Shown here: positions 1 through 8,331 of the stretch, piece by piece
Layout of the letters: each line of letters starts with the position of its first letter
Position numbering within the stretch: position 1 is the stretch's first letter
DNA from: Bifidobacterium sp. ESL0704
Lineage (GTDB): Bacteria > Actinomycetota > Actinomycetes > Actinomycetales > Bifidobacteriaceae
DNA length: 64,000 nucleotides
NCBI RefSeq assembly: GCF_029392075.1
Contig: NZ_CP113929.1
Location: forward strand, 124,001 to 188,000
Direction of reading: 5' to 3'
Notes under the pieces: generated by a model
What the model was told of the DNA's origin: nothing
The model's database searches: none
Seen by the model: only the letters and a program-made list of their open reading frames with translations
Position numbers and translations under genes: made by a program

Positions 1-252
1 TAATCTTCTAATCGGATTTCGTTTCGTTTTTTTCATCTTTCTCTCTTCCTGGTCGCGCGTGCACTGAAATGCATCGCAGTGCCATGATTTGAAATCCATG
101 TTTTTTATATTGCGTGTATTATAATATCACAAAAGAATAATTATTTTATAGGAAGAGATTTTTTTTGATCAGCAATGATATGATTAATTTTGTTTGTTAT
201 ATTTGTCATAAAACTTAGGGACAGACTGAAGCTTTTTGGGGAGAGGAATGAG
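1..252 (+). promoter_or_regulatory. AT-rich leader upstream of ABC operon
   Basis: This stretch is clearly more AT-rich than the genes that follow and has no supported ORF. A TATAAT hexamer lies at 120-125. The best upstream partner, TTGAAA at 89-94, is 25 bases away, which is too far for a standard promoter, so only the -10 element is suggested. The ribosome binding site for the first gene is GAGAGG at 241-246. Confidence 0.35.
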
Positions 253-954
253 ATGGGTTATATCGATGTAATCCACGAGGTTAAACGATACAATACCGGT
301 GGCAAAAGGCTGGTCGCAAATAACGATGTTACTTTTTCCATCGCGCAGGGCGAGCTGGTGATGATTCTTGGGGCCTCTGGCACCGGCAAGTCGACATTGC
401 TCAATGTCATCGGCGGCATGGATAGTTGCGATGAGGGCGATGTGATTGTTGATGGGGAGAACATCGCCAAATATAACGCCAAGCAACTCACCGAGTACCG
501 GCGGCTCGACGTCGGCTTCGTCTTCCAGTTCTATAATCTGGTTCCTAATCTGACCGCACTCGAGAACGTCGAGATGGCCTCCGAAATCGTCCCGTACGCC
601 AATGATCCCATGGAGGCGTTGGCCAGCGTCGGGCTCGCTGACCGTTGCAACAACTTCCCGTCCCAGCTTTCCGGCGGCGAACAGCAACGTGTCGCCATCG
701 CGCGCGCCGTGGCGAAAAGGCCGAAAATCCTCCTATGCGACGAACCGACCGGTGCCCTTGACTACAAAACCGGCAAGCAGGTGCTGCACATCCTTCAGGA
801 CATGAGCCAAAAGAACGGCGCCACGGTCATCATCGTGACCCATAATTCCGCCATTGCCCCTATGGCCAATCGCGTTATACGAATGCATGATTCGCGTATC
901 GCTGAGGTCAAGCGCAATGTTAATCCTTGTAATGTCGATCAATTGGAGTGGTGA
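253..954 (+). CDS. ABC transporter ATP-binding protein (LolD/MacB type)
   Basis: This is the ATPase of a MacB/LolD-type ABC system (233 aa) that would power the FtsX-type permease encoded directly downstream. Walker A is GASGTGKST at about residues 40-48, the signature LSGGEQQRV begins near 139, Walker B is [12 protein letters not shown] near 159, and the switch His of VTH is near 197. An in-frame TTG at 190 would lengthen the protein, but ATG 253 has GAGAGG seven bases upstream and fits the family's N-terminus. The stop codon overlaps or abuts the next start, so the two genes are translationally coupled. The family exports lipids, peptides or drugs, or drives cell-wall remodelling; the sequence does not reveal the substrate. 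Confidence 0.93.
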   Translation: MGYIDVIHEVKRYNTGGKRLVANNDVTFSIAQGELVMILGASGTGKSTLLNVIGGMDSCDEGDVIVDGENIAKYNAKQLTEYRRLDVGFVFQFYNLVPNLTALENVEMASEIVPYANDPMEALASVGLADRCNNFPSQLSGGEQQRVAIARAVAKRPKILLCDEPTGALDYKTGKQVLHILQDMSQKNGATVIIVTHNSAIAPMANRVIRMHDSRIAEVKRNVNPCNVDQLEW

Positions 955-956
955 TT

Positions 957-3900
957 TTGCAATCCTTGAGTCCGCACAGTGTCATGTCACAGCGTTCGGC
1001 CGCCGGCCGGAACGCCAGTAAGGATGCGTCTGATGCCGAGGTAGAGCTTGCCGATACCACCGCCCAAGGCTTCAGGTCTTCGCACAATAGCGCCAAATCG
1101 GAATTCTCGGCACAACGTGACTGGAAGGCCGGTTCTGGCTCGCAAGCAGAAGTCGGAGAAGAAGGGGACGATACCGAGGATTCGCAATCCGAATTTCAGG
1201 TCACGCTGACTATTCCTCACTTGCCGCTCCAGTCGGCGCCATCGCGAAAGCCGAATTCCGATTTAGACGAAACCGTTGTTTTCCCTAGGCATGCAGCTGC
1301 GAATGTCAACGGTTCCGCGCGAGACCACAAGGAACTTCCCAAATTTGCGCCGCGTGATACGCAACAGGCAACGCAACGGGCGCATAGCCACCTTCAGCAG
1401 CCGGCTCAAGCTCAGGCGCAACAGCCGGCGCAGGTTCAGCCGACTCAGGCCAAGCAGGCGCAGCCGGTTCAGGCTAAGTCGCAGCTTCAATCAGTGCATT
1501 CTCAATCTTCGCGCCCGCAATCTTTGCAGCCTCAGTTGCAGCCGGTTCATGCCACGCATACGTGGGCGGAGTATGATCCGTGGGCTCTCGACGGTGGCGA
1601 ACCCGCAGGCGGTTCGGTTCCGTTGCCAAAACGTCATCATTCCATCGTGGCGCATCAGACTTCTCAGGCCGATGCGGTGAGTGTGCCTCAGCCGCAGCAG
1701 CCCGCGCAGGTGCGGAGGGACGCGCCTCAGCCCCGGCAACAGCAGCAAACGCAACGGCCGCAGCAGTCGCAACAGCGCGTTCAGCGGCCTGTGAAGGTGC
1801 AGCAGGATGTGCAGCGCACCCAGCAACCGCACCGGCAGCAGAGTGCGTGGGGAGCGCAGCAGACTCAGTCGCAGCCGCAATCTGCCCGTCCACAATCTGC
1901 GCAGCCACAATCAGCATATTCTCAATCTTCGCAGCCTCAGTTGCAGCCGGTTCATGCCACGCATACTTGGGCTGAGTATGATCCGTGGATTCTCGACGGT
2001 GGCGAACCCGCCGGCGGTTCGGTTCCGCTGCCCAGTCATCATCGTTTCTTTGTCGCTCATCGGGCTTCTCAGGCCGATGCGAGCGTGCCTCAGCCTCAGC
2101 CTTTGCCTCTGCCGCAACCGCAGTCGCAGCAGCGCATTCAGCAGTCCGCGCAGGTGCGGCGGGACGCGCAACAGCCTCAGCAGTCGCAGCAGCGCATCCA
2201 GCGGCCCGTGAAGGTGCAGCAGGATGTGCAGCGTACGCAGCAGCCGCAAAGGCAGCAGAGCGTGTGGGGAGCGCAGCAGGCTCAGTCGCAGTCTCGATCA
2301 GCGTATTCTCAATCTTCGCGCCCGCAGTCTTCGCAGCCTCAGTTGCAGCCGGTTCATGCCACGCATACGTGGGCGGAGTATGATCCGTGGGTTCTCAGTG
2401 GTGGTGAGCCCGCAGGCGGTTCGGTTCCGCTGCCCCGTCCTAATCGGGTATCGTCGTTCGGAGGTCATACAAACCGTCGTTCGCCCGGGCAGGGAATGTC
2501 GGGAGCGCCTCGTCGGTACAGCAAACCGAACGATTCCTTCTCCTTCCATGCTCCGAAAGATGAGCGGTCGTTGTCGTGGTCGGTTTCGGCTCCGTCGACC
2601 AATCGTCGTCCGGCTCAACGTGTCAACAATTCCGCTACGCTTCCGCCCATTCCCGCGCGGCCTCACGCATTCGGCGCCTCCGCGGTCGTCGCAGCCGCGT
2701 CCTCGAAGCTTCATGCCCGCGCTTGGGATAATTTCCAATCAAGCGGCAAACACAAGATTTCGCATCGTATGCTTTGGCGTGATACCCGCCGTTCGCTGGG
2801 CAAGTCGCTGGGCTGCTTCATCTCGATCGTGTGCATGGTGGCGCTGGGTTCGTTCGCCCTCGTCGGTCTGAATGTGACCGGACCGGATATGCGCAACACG
2901 GCCGACCAGTATTTCGAACAGCACCAGCTTGCCGATATTTCTGTGATCAGCAAAACCGGTTTCGACGATTCGCAGATCAAAGCGATTAAAAAGGCCTCCG
3001 GGGTCACGAAGGTCGAGTACGGCTTCTTCAAGGATGTCGCCGTTCGCCATCGCGATGAGAGCATGCGTATTTTCTCGAGTACCCACAGTATTTCCAGTTA
3101 CGCCTTGCGCAGCGGCTCGATGCCGAAGAAAGCCAATGAGATCGCGATCGATGCTCAGCAGGCCAAAAAGCATCCGGTCGGTTCCACCGTGTCTTTCATG
3201 GAGAAACCCGGTCCGAACGGACGGACCATGCTCAAAGGCACTAAATATAAAGTGACCGGTGTGGTCGATTCCGTGGAAATCATCGGTTCGGTCAATCGTG
3301 GTCTTTCGGATTCAGGCTCGGGATCTCTCGACGGCTATGGCGTGGTCCTTCCGAAGGCGTTCGCCGCCTACACGTCATATAATATTGCGCGTTTGCGCTA
3401 CAAGGCCCTTGACGATATGCCCAATCATATTTCAAGTGATTATGACAAAAAGGTCCAACAGGAAAAGGATCTGCTGGCCGATTCGCTCGACAACCGTGAT
3501 GCCGAAGTCTCGCAGACTTCCGATTCCCAAGCCGCGCCTTCCACTAGTAGCGTTGTTCCTGCTTCCTACGGCAACGCCTCGGCAGCAGCCCAGACGCAGT
3601 CCGAATCTACGTCTGTGCTTCCTACCTACTCGATCGATTCAAGGCGCGATGTTCCTGGCGGTGCCGGATATGTGGCCTATGATTCCATTTCCCAAATCAT
3701 CGATTCGCTCGGTGGTCTTTTCCCTATATTCATGTATCTGATAGCCGCTCTTCTGACGTTCACCTCCATGACGCGTTTCGTCGACGAGGGACGTGTGGGT
3801 GCAGGCACGCTCAAGGCGTTCGGCTATTCGGACTGGGATGTGATGAAGAAGTTCATCGCCTACGGTTTCATAGCTGGCTTGACCGGCGGCATTATCGGTG

Positions 3901-5309
3901 CCGCAGCAGGGCAATTGGGTATGCCGCGGATCGTCTATAACGCCTACAGCACGGGCTTTGATGTGCCGTCCTCACATCTGCGGCTTGGAGTCGTGGCCAC
4001 GGTGGTTGCGCTCATCCTTGCCTTCGCGGCCACTGTGTTGCCGGCCTATATCGCGGCCAGCCGCCAGCTCAAGGAAAAAACGAGTGCGCTTCTTGCGCCG
4101 AAGCCTCCGACAGGAGGGGCTTCCATCGCTTTGGAGAAGGTTGATTGGTTCTGGAGCAAGCTTAACTTCAAGAACAAGATCACCTTGCGCAACATTTTCC
4201 GTTATAAGATTCGTACCATCACCACGATAATCGGCGTCGTCGGAGCACTTGCACTGCTTGTTGGGGGCGTCGGCGTGCAGCGTTCGGTCGATTCGATCAA
4301 TAATCTGCAATACGGCAATGTCATTCAATATGACCTCATCGCCGGGCAGAGCAATCAGGTGACCAGCACTCAGCAAAAGCAGATATCCAAGGAATTGCAC
4401 AGCAACAGTATCAAGCGGTTCACTTCGATTCGTTATGAGCAAGGCAACATGAACGCCGGCCCGTACCGCAACAATCAGGACCTGACGATTATCGCTGCCA
4501 AGAACGCAGGGGCTTTTGATGGTTATGTGGACCTGCACGAGAGGTCCAGCAAGCGTCATCTTGACCTTGATAATTATGGTGCTGTGATTTCCGAGCGGCT
4601 CGCGAAGCTCAACAATGTCAAAGCGGGCGACAACATGACCATTCAGGATGCGAACGGCCACAATCGCGTGATCCCCATCAGCGGGGTCTGCGAAATGTAC
4701 ATCGGCCATTTCATCTTCATGAATTCGCAGTCGTACAAAAAGATATTCCACCAGGACTACGTTCCCAACGCGAATATGATCGGACTGAAAAACCGCAGTT
4801 CCTCCAACGCGAAGCATGAGGCGGCAAAGTTCATGGCGCTCGACGGCATTACCCAGGTCTCGCAGAATTCGATGCTCGTTGACCAGACCAATATGCTCGT
4901 GCGTTCGCTGAGCCTTTTGATGCAGGTGCTGATTGCCGTATCGGTTCTGCTCAGTGTCGTCATTCTCTATAATCTGAACAATCTCGACATCTCCGAACGT
5001 TTGCGTGAGCTGAGCACCATCAAGGTGCTGGGTTATTACAACCGCGAAGCCACGATGTATATCTACAGGGAGACTCTCGGGCTCACCGCCGTTGGCGTCC
5101 TGGCCGGTGCGGGTGTCGGTGTTTGGCTGCATGAACGCATCCTCAAGCAGGTTTCAACCGAGAACATGATGTTCAACCCGAGCACCACTGGCGGGCAATT
5201 CCTGTTCCCGATCCTCCTGATTGTGGTGATCACGCTTATTCTGGCCTTCTACGTGTCGGCAAGAATAGCGAGAATCGACATGCTCAAGGCTCTGCAGTCC
5301 AGGGAGTAA
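957..5309 (+). CDS. Giant FtsX/MacB-type ABC permease with Q/P-rich repetitive N-terminus
   Basis: This is a permease of about 1450 aa partnered with the ATPase just upstream. The first 600 or so residues are predicted cytoplasmic and disordered, rich in Gln, Pro, Ser and Ala, and contain three copies of a block built around HTWAEYDPW and GGEPAGGSVPLP. A canonical double FtsX permease follows: a first membrane segment near residues 615-640, a large extracytoplasmic domain, three segments near 920-1035, a segment near 1090-1110, a second extracytoplasmic domain, and three segments near 1320-1445. Both FtsX modules are in one chain. The start is uncertain. GTG 948, GTG 951 and TTG 957 are in frame, and GGAG at 945-948 is best spaced for TTG 957. 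The family is clear, the substrate unknown, and the N-terminal extension is far longer than usual. Confidence 0.9.
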   Translation: MQSLSPHSVMSQRSAAGRNASKDASDAEVELADTTAQGFRSSHNSAKSEFSAQRDWKAGSGSQAEVGEEGDDTEDSQSEFQVTLTIPHLPLQSAPSRKPNSDLDETVVFPRHAAANVNGSARDHKELPKFAPRDTQQATQRAHSHLQQPAQAQAQQPAQVQPTQAKQAQPVQAKSQLQSVHSQSSRPQSLQPQLQPVHATHTWAEYDPWALDGGEPAGGSVPLPKRHHSIVAHQTSQADAVSVPQPQQPAQVRRDAPQPRQQQQTQRPQQSQQRVQRPVKVQQDVQRTQQPHRQQSAWGAQQTQSQPQSARPQSAQPQSAYSQSSQPQLQPVHATHTWAEYDPWILDGGEPAGGSVPLPSHHRFFVAHRASQADASVPQPQPLPLPQPQSQQRIQQSAQVRRDAQQPQQSQQRIQRPVKVQQDVQRTQQPQRQQSVWGAQQAQSQSRSAYSQSSRPQSSQPQLQPVHATHTWAEYDPWVLSGGEPAGGSVPLPRPNRVSSFGGHTNRRSPGQGMSGAPRRYSKPNDSFSFHAPKDERSLSWSVSAPSTNRRPAQRVNNSATLPPIPARPHAFGASAVVAAASSKLHARAWDNFQSSGKHKISHRMLWRDTRRSLGKSLGCFISIVCMVALGSFALVGLNVTGPDMRNTADQYFEQHQLADISVISKTGFDDSQIKAIKKASGVTKVEYGFFKDVAVRHRDESMRIFSSTHSISSYALRSGSMPKKANEIAIDAQQAKKHPVGSTVSFMEKPGPNGRTMLKGTKYKVTGVVDSVEIIGSVNRGLSDSGSGSLDGYGVVLPKAFAAYTSYNIARLRYKALDDMPNHISSDYDKKVQQEKDLLADSLDNRDAEVSQTSDSQAAPSTSSVVPASYGNASAAAQTQSESTSVLPTYSIDSRRDVPGGAGYVAYDSISQIIDSLGGLFPIFMYLIAALLTFTSMTRFVDEGRVGAGTLKAFGYSDWDVMKKFIAYGFIAGLTGGIIGAAAGQLGMPRIVYNAYSTGFDVPSSHLRLGVVATVVALILAFAATVLPAYIAASRQLKEKTSALLAPKPPTGGASIALEKVDWFWSKLNFKNKITLRNIFRYKIRTITTIIGVVGALALLVGGVGVQRSVDSINNLQYGNVIQYDLIAGQSNQVTSTQQKQISKELHSNSIKRFTSIRYEQGNMNAGPYRNNQDLTIIAAKNAGAFDGYVDLHERSSKRHLDLDNYGAVISERLAKLNNVKAGDNMTIQDANGHNRVIPISGVCEMYIGHFIFMNSQSYKKIFHQDYVPNANMIGLKNRSSSNAKHEAAKFMALDGITQVSQNSMLVDQTNMLVRSLSLLMQVLIAVSVLLSVVILYNLNNLDISERLRELSTIKVLGYYNREATMYIYRETLGLTAVGVLAGAGVGVWLHERILKQVSTENMMFNPSTTGGQFLFPILLIVVITLILAFYVSARIARIDMLKALQSRE
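1531..2440 (+). repeat. In-frame 134-codon repeats in the permease gene
   Basis: Segments beginning CTCAGTTGCAGCCGG start at 1531, 1936 and 2338, spaced 405 and 402 bp, so the frame is kept. Each encodes the conserved block around ATHTWAEYDPW, followed by GGEPAGGSVPLP. Between them are Gln-rich stretches that also repeat, marked by QRPVKVQQDVQRTQQP. The array therefore has two full units of about 134 codons plus the end of a third. The YDPW block is more conserved than the Gln-rich linkers. Confidence 0.9.
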
Positions 5310-5612
5310 CGGACGGGGCCTTTTAGCCTAGCCGCGCTTCAGCGTTCCTCGGGTGTTCCTCGGGAGGCCTTTCATTAGGCTTCCCGGGGCTGTTGTCTCT
5401 CGGAGGCTGCTGCCCAAGGGGCGTCGTCTGGCGCCGCAGCCCAGGGGATGTCGCCCGAGGGTCGTTGTCTGAGGCCGTTACGTAGGAAGTTGCTACCGGG
5501 AAGCTGTTGCGTAGGAAGCTATTACCCTCTGAGCCCGTTATCTAATGTCCGAGGCTGTTGCATAGGAAGTCGCATCCAGGAAGCCGTTTGTGTATGGCTG
5601 CTGAGCGCGTAG
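5310..5612. other. Intergenic region with degenerate short repeats
   Basis: There is no supported gene. Imperfect copies of a segment like GCYGTTRCGTAGGAAGYT recur around 5467-5585. An inverted pair (GGGAGGCCT near 5360 and AGGCTTCCC near 5378) could form a terminator-like hairpin after the permease gene, but there is no clear T run. Confidence 0.4.
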
Positions 5613-5972
5613 TCAGCTGTTCGGCCGATGCTGGTCGTTGTTCATCGGAGCCGTGGCGCCTTCGTTGCTGCGCCGCACGATTTCCTTCGTCAAGGCCTCT
5701 ATGCTGAACAGTCTTAGTGAGTTGTTGCCGCGTACCCCAGCGGCTTCGTCGATGCTGATGACGCCGGTGTCCACCAAGGCGTTGATGGGGTTGATTCCAT
5801 AACAACGGGCTATGGTGATGATCTCGGAGGTCGCCAGCTCGTCGGATTGGAACCGCTTGTAAAGCGTCGCGTACGGGATATTGGTACGTTTGGCGATGCT
5901 GTTGATGGAGTCGTCGTGGGTGATTCTGCGTAGCCAGGCAATCTGCTTGCCGGATGTGTTTGTTTTTTCCAT
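5613..5972 (-). CDS. Small helix-turn-helix protein
   Basis: This is a 119-aa protein. Its N-terminal part (about residues 8-60) reads like a Cro/CI-type HTH: SINSIAKRTNIPYATLYKRF has the alternation of a recognition helix, followed by a short helical bundle (ITIARCYGINPINAL). The C-terminal third is polar and not recognised. ATG 5972 is preceded by a weak GGAA site. It reads toward the permease gene and is divergent from msmK, with a very AT-rich upstream region. Similar small HTH proteins are common in bifidobacteria, often without known targets. DNA binding is a family-level inference. Confidence 0.7.
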   Translation of the reverse strand: MEKTNTSGKQIAWLRRITHDDSINSIAKRTNIPYATLYKRFQSDELATSEIITIARCYGINPINALVDTGVISIDEAAGVRGNNSLRLFSIEALTKEIVRRSNEGATAPMNNDQHRPNS

Positions 5973-6599
5973 ATTCTTATTTTCCGATAATTGCGTAAAA
6001 AAAGTAAGACTTTAAAAATAGTGCTTACGTTTGACGTTTACGTATAGCGTATTAAAACTGGTTGATGTTTCGCCTAAAATAATAATATGTATTGCATTGA
6101 TAGCAAGAAAAGCCAATTGGCAGTAAGGTTTACGGCGGATTTCTTCACAAGATAATATTAATAATTTATTTGTAATAAATAAAAGTAAAATACTCAAAAG
6201 AGGACTGCAAATTCACAGAAACACTTTACGTCAAAAGTTTTATTTAATTTATAAAAATATTTAGTAAAAATGAATAACGACTCAAATTTTCGTCGACAGC
6301 ATAAAACAATAGCGCTTTTTGCACTGTATATATTGCATATCGCCATGCTCTTGCTGTCATGTTAAGTGCTTGGACTGGCTCGCGTCAGGCTTGTACCTTT
6401 TGTGGCGTGTTGTGCGATATTTCGACATTGACCGTGTATAGTTGTTTTTGAGTCCGATGGGGAAGGAACCTCGAAAGGCTTCACTCATAATGAAATGAAA
6501 GTGCGGAAATTCGCTTGCCGAGGTTGGCTTGCGGGTGGATGCAAACCCCTTCACAACGGATCGTTCGGCACGTACCTGCCGATGAAAGGAAATTAAATT
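5973..6599. other. AT-rich divergent intergenic region
   Basis: This 627-bp gap separates the HTH gene from msmK. From 5990 to about 6350 it is strongly AT-rich compared with the flanking genes. It must contain the promoters of both divergent genes. The msmK ribosome site is AAAGGA shortly before ATG 6600. I see no convincing -35/-10 pair, operator or RNA gene. Confidence 0.4.
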
Positions 6600-7727
6600 A
6601 TGGCAAAAGTCGTATTTGACCATGTCACTCGTATCTACCCGGGCAATACGGAGCCCTCGGTATCCGATCTCTCGCTTGACATCAAAGATGGCGAATTCCT
6701 CGTGCTCGTCGGCCCCTCTGGCTGCGGCAAGTCAACGACCCTGCGTATGCTCGCGGGCCTCGAGGAAGTCAACAAGGGCAAGATTTTCATCGGCGATAAG
6801 GACGTCACCACGATGCAGCCGAAAGACCGCGACATCGCTATGGTCTTCCAGAACTACGCACTCTATCCGCACATGACCGTTGCCGACAACATGGGCTTCG
6901 CCCTGAAGATCGCCGGCGTTCCGAAGGATCAGATTCGCCAGCGCGTCGAAGAGGCCGCCAAGGTCCTCGATCTGACCGAGTTCCTCGACCGCAAGCCGAA
7001 GGCTCTCTCCGGTGGTCAGCGTCAGCGTGTCGCCATGGGCCGCGCAATCGTTCGTAAGCCTAAGGTCTTCCTGATGGATGAGCCGCTTTCCAATTTGGAT
7101 GCAAAGCTCCGTGTGCAGACCCGTACGCAGATCGCCGCCCTGCAGCGTCAGCTCGGCGTCACCACCCTGTACGTCACCCACGATCAGACCGAGGCTCTGA
7201 CGATGGGCGACCGCATCGCCGTCATCAAGCTGGGCATCCTCCAGCAGGTCGGCGCTCCGACCGAGCTCTATGACAAGCCGCAGAACGTCTTCGTCGCCGG
7301 CTTCATTGGCTCGCCGTCCATGAACATCAACACGCACCCTGTCGTTGACGGCAAGGCGAAGATCGGCAGCGACACCGTCGAGCTCGACAAGGACGCCGTC
7401 GCCAAGCTTACCCCAGAAGACAAGGGCCGCATCGTCGTCGGCTTCCGTCCCGAGGACGCAACGCTCGCCGCTCCTGACGAGGCCAACGCCTTCTCGCTGA
7501 AGGTTGAGAACGTCGAGGATCTGGGCAGCGACGGCTACATCTACGGCAACATCATCACCGATGGTTCCGCAGCCGAGTCCTCTGCGATGATGTCCGACCA
7601 GAACAAGCTGACCACGATTCGCGTGAACCCGCGTCAGCTGCCGAAGGTCGGTGACACCGTCAAGATCAAGATTGATCCGTCCAAGATGCATCTGTTCTCC
7701 CCGGCCACCGAGCTGCGCCTGAACTGA
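6600..7727 (+). CDS. msmK: Sugar ABC transporter ATPase, MsmK/UgpC family
   Basis: This 375-aa protein is the ATP-hydrolysing subunit of carbohydrate ABC importers. Walker A is GPSGCGKST at about 38-46, followed by the Q-loop in MVFQNYALYPH, the signature LSGGQRQRV near 136, Walker B VFLMDEPLSNLDA near 155 and switch region VTHDQTEA near 192. The C-terminal third is the MalK-type regulatory (TOBE/OB) domain. The gene is monocistronic, with a good ribosome site and a strong terminator. In Gram-positive bacteria one MsmK serves several sugar importers that lack their own ATPase. The importer at 24.8-28.0 kb is such a system, so this is its likely partner (inference). Confidence 0.95.
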   Translation: MAKVVFDHVTRIYPGNTEPSVSDLSLDIKDGEFLVLVGPSGCGKSTTLRMLAGLEEVNKGKIFIGDKDVTTMQPKDRDIAMVFQNYALYPHMTVADNMGFALKIAGVPKDQIRQRVEEAAKVLDLTEFLDRKPKALSGGQRQRVAMGRAIVRKPKVFLMDEPLSNLDAKLRVQTRTQIAALQRQLGVTTLYVTHDQTEALTMGDRIAVIKLGILQQVGAPTELYDKPQNVFVAGFIGSPSMNINTHPVVDGKAKIGSDTVELDKDAVAKLTPEDKGRIVVGFRPEDATLAAPDEANAFSLKVENVEDLGSDGYIYGNIITDGSAAESSAMMSDQNKLTTIRVNPRQLPKVGDTVKIKIDPSKMHLFSPATELRLN

Positions 7728-7750
7728 TTCGCGTTTCGCATCGCTTAACT

Positions 7751-7787
7751 AAAAGGTCCGTACATTCGTGTGCGGGCCTTTTCTTTT
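7751..7787 (+). terminator. Rho-independent terminator after msmK
   Basis: AAAAGGTCCGTAC pairs with GTGCGGGCCTTTT (13 pairs including two G-T wobbles) around the loop ATTCGT, followed by a T-rich tail (TTCTTTT). It lies 23 bases after the msmK stop. Confidence 0.88.
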
Positions 7788-7885
7788 GATCGGCGCCGGT
7801 TCGCTGATGTCTTGCTGATGTCTTGATCTACTGATTGTGCTGGCGGCTGGCTACTGGCGTTTTTACGACGTTATGCGGCGTTTTT

Positions 7886-8219
7886 GCGTCGTGAATCCTC
7901 CATTAACTCAGGATGGTGGCGCTTATGTGACGCTGGGGGAGGCTGTTGTGTCGTAAATCCTCCATTGACTGGAGGTAGTGGCGTTTTCGTGACGTTATGT
8001 GGTGGTGGGGCGTCGTGTTTGTTCCGGTAGCCCAGGTTGTTGGAGCTTTTGCGACGCGGTGTGGTGTTTTTGCGTCGTAAATCCGCCATTGACTCAGGTT
8101 GTTGGTGTTTTTGTGACGCTGGGGGGAGGCTGTTGCGTCGTGGATCCTCCATTGGCTGGAGGTGGTGGCGGATTTGTGACGCCAAGGCTTGCCATTGCGT
8201 CGTGAAACTGCCAGGAGCC
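7886..8219. repeat. 62-bp tandem hairpin array (5 units plus a partial)
   Basis: Units starting GCGTCGT (or GTGTCGT) begin at 7886, 7948, 8010, 8072, 8135 and 8197, giving spacings of 62, 62, 62, 63 and 62 bp. Most units begin with GCGTC and end with GACGC, so the unit can fold on itself. An inner hairpin CCTCCATTGACTGGAGG or CCTCCATTGGCTGGAGG is kept in two units. The third unit is the most diverged. No ORF is credible here. It lies between msmK and the DUF4032 gene. Confidence 0.85.
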
Positions 8220-8223
8220 TAAT

Positions 8224-8258
8224 GGCGGATGGCGGATGGCGGATGGCGGATGGCGGAT
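8224..8258. repeat. Heptanucleotide microsatellite (GGCGGAT)5
   Basis: Five exact tandem copies of GGCGGAT lie just before the DUF4032 gene. Heptamers shift the reading frame when the copy number changes. An in-frame ATG (8236) lies within the array, but better start codons lie downstream, so copy-number change would more likely affect spacing than the protein. Confidence 0.9.
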
Positions 8259-8331
8259 AAAGCCGCCACTATCCTGCGCGGGCGGTAGATTGAGAGGTAT
8301 GGAAATAAGTGGTGGGATGCAAGGAATGCAA

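Noticed and set aside
3972..5132. 386-codon minus-strand ORF inside the giant permease gene
   Set aside because: It is a shadow of a high-GC coding frame; the plus-strand frame has clear FtsX features.
6012..6197. 61-codon minus-strand ORF in the AT-rich gap upstream of msmK
   Set aside because: Composition is that of random AT-rich DNA, without a ribosome site or family match.
7886..8219. CRISPR array (62-bp period)
   Set aside because: The units are imperfect along their whole length with no unique spacers, and no cas genes are nearby.
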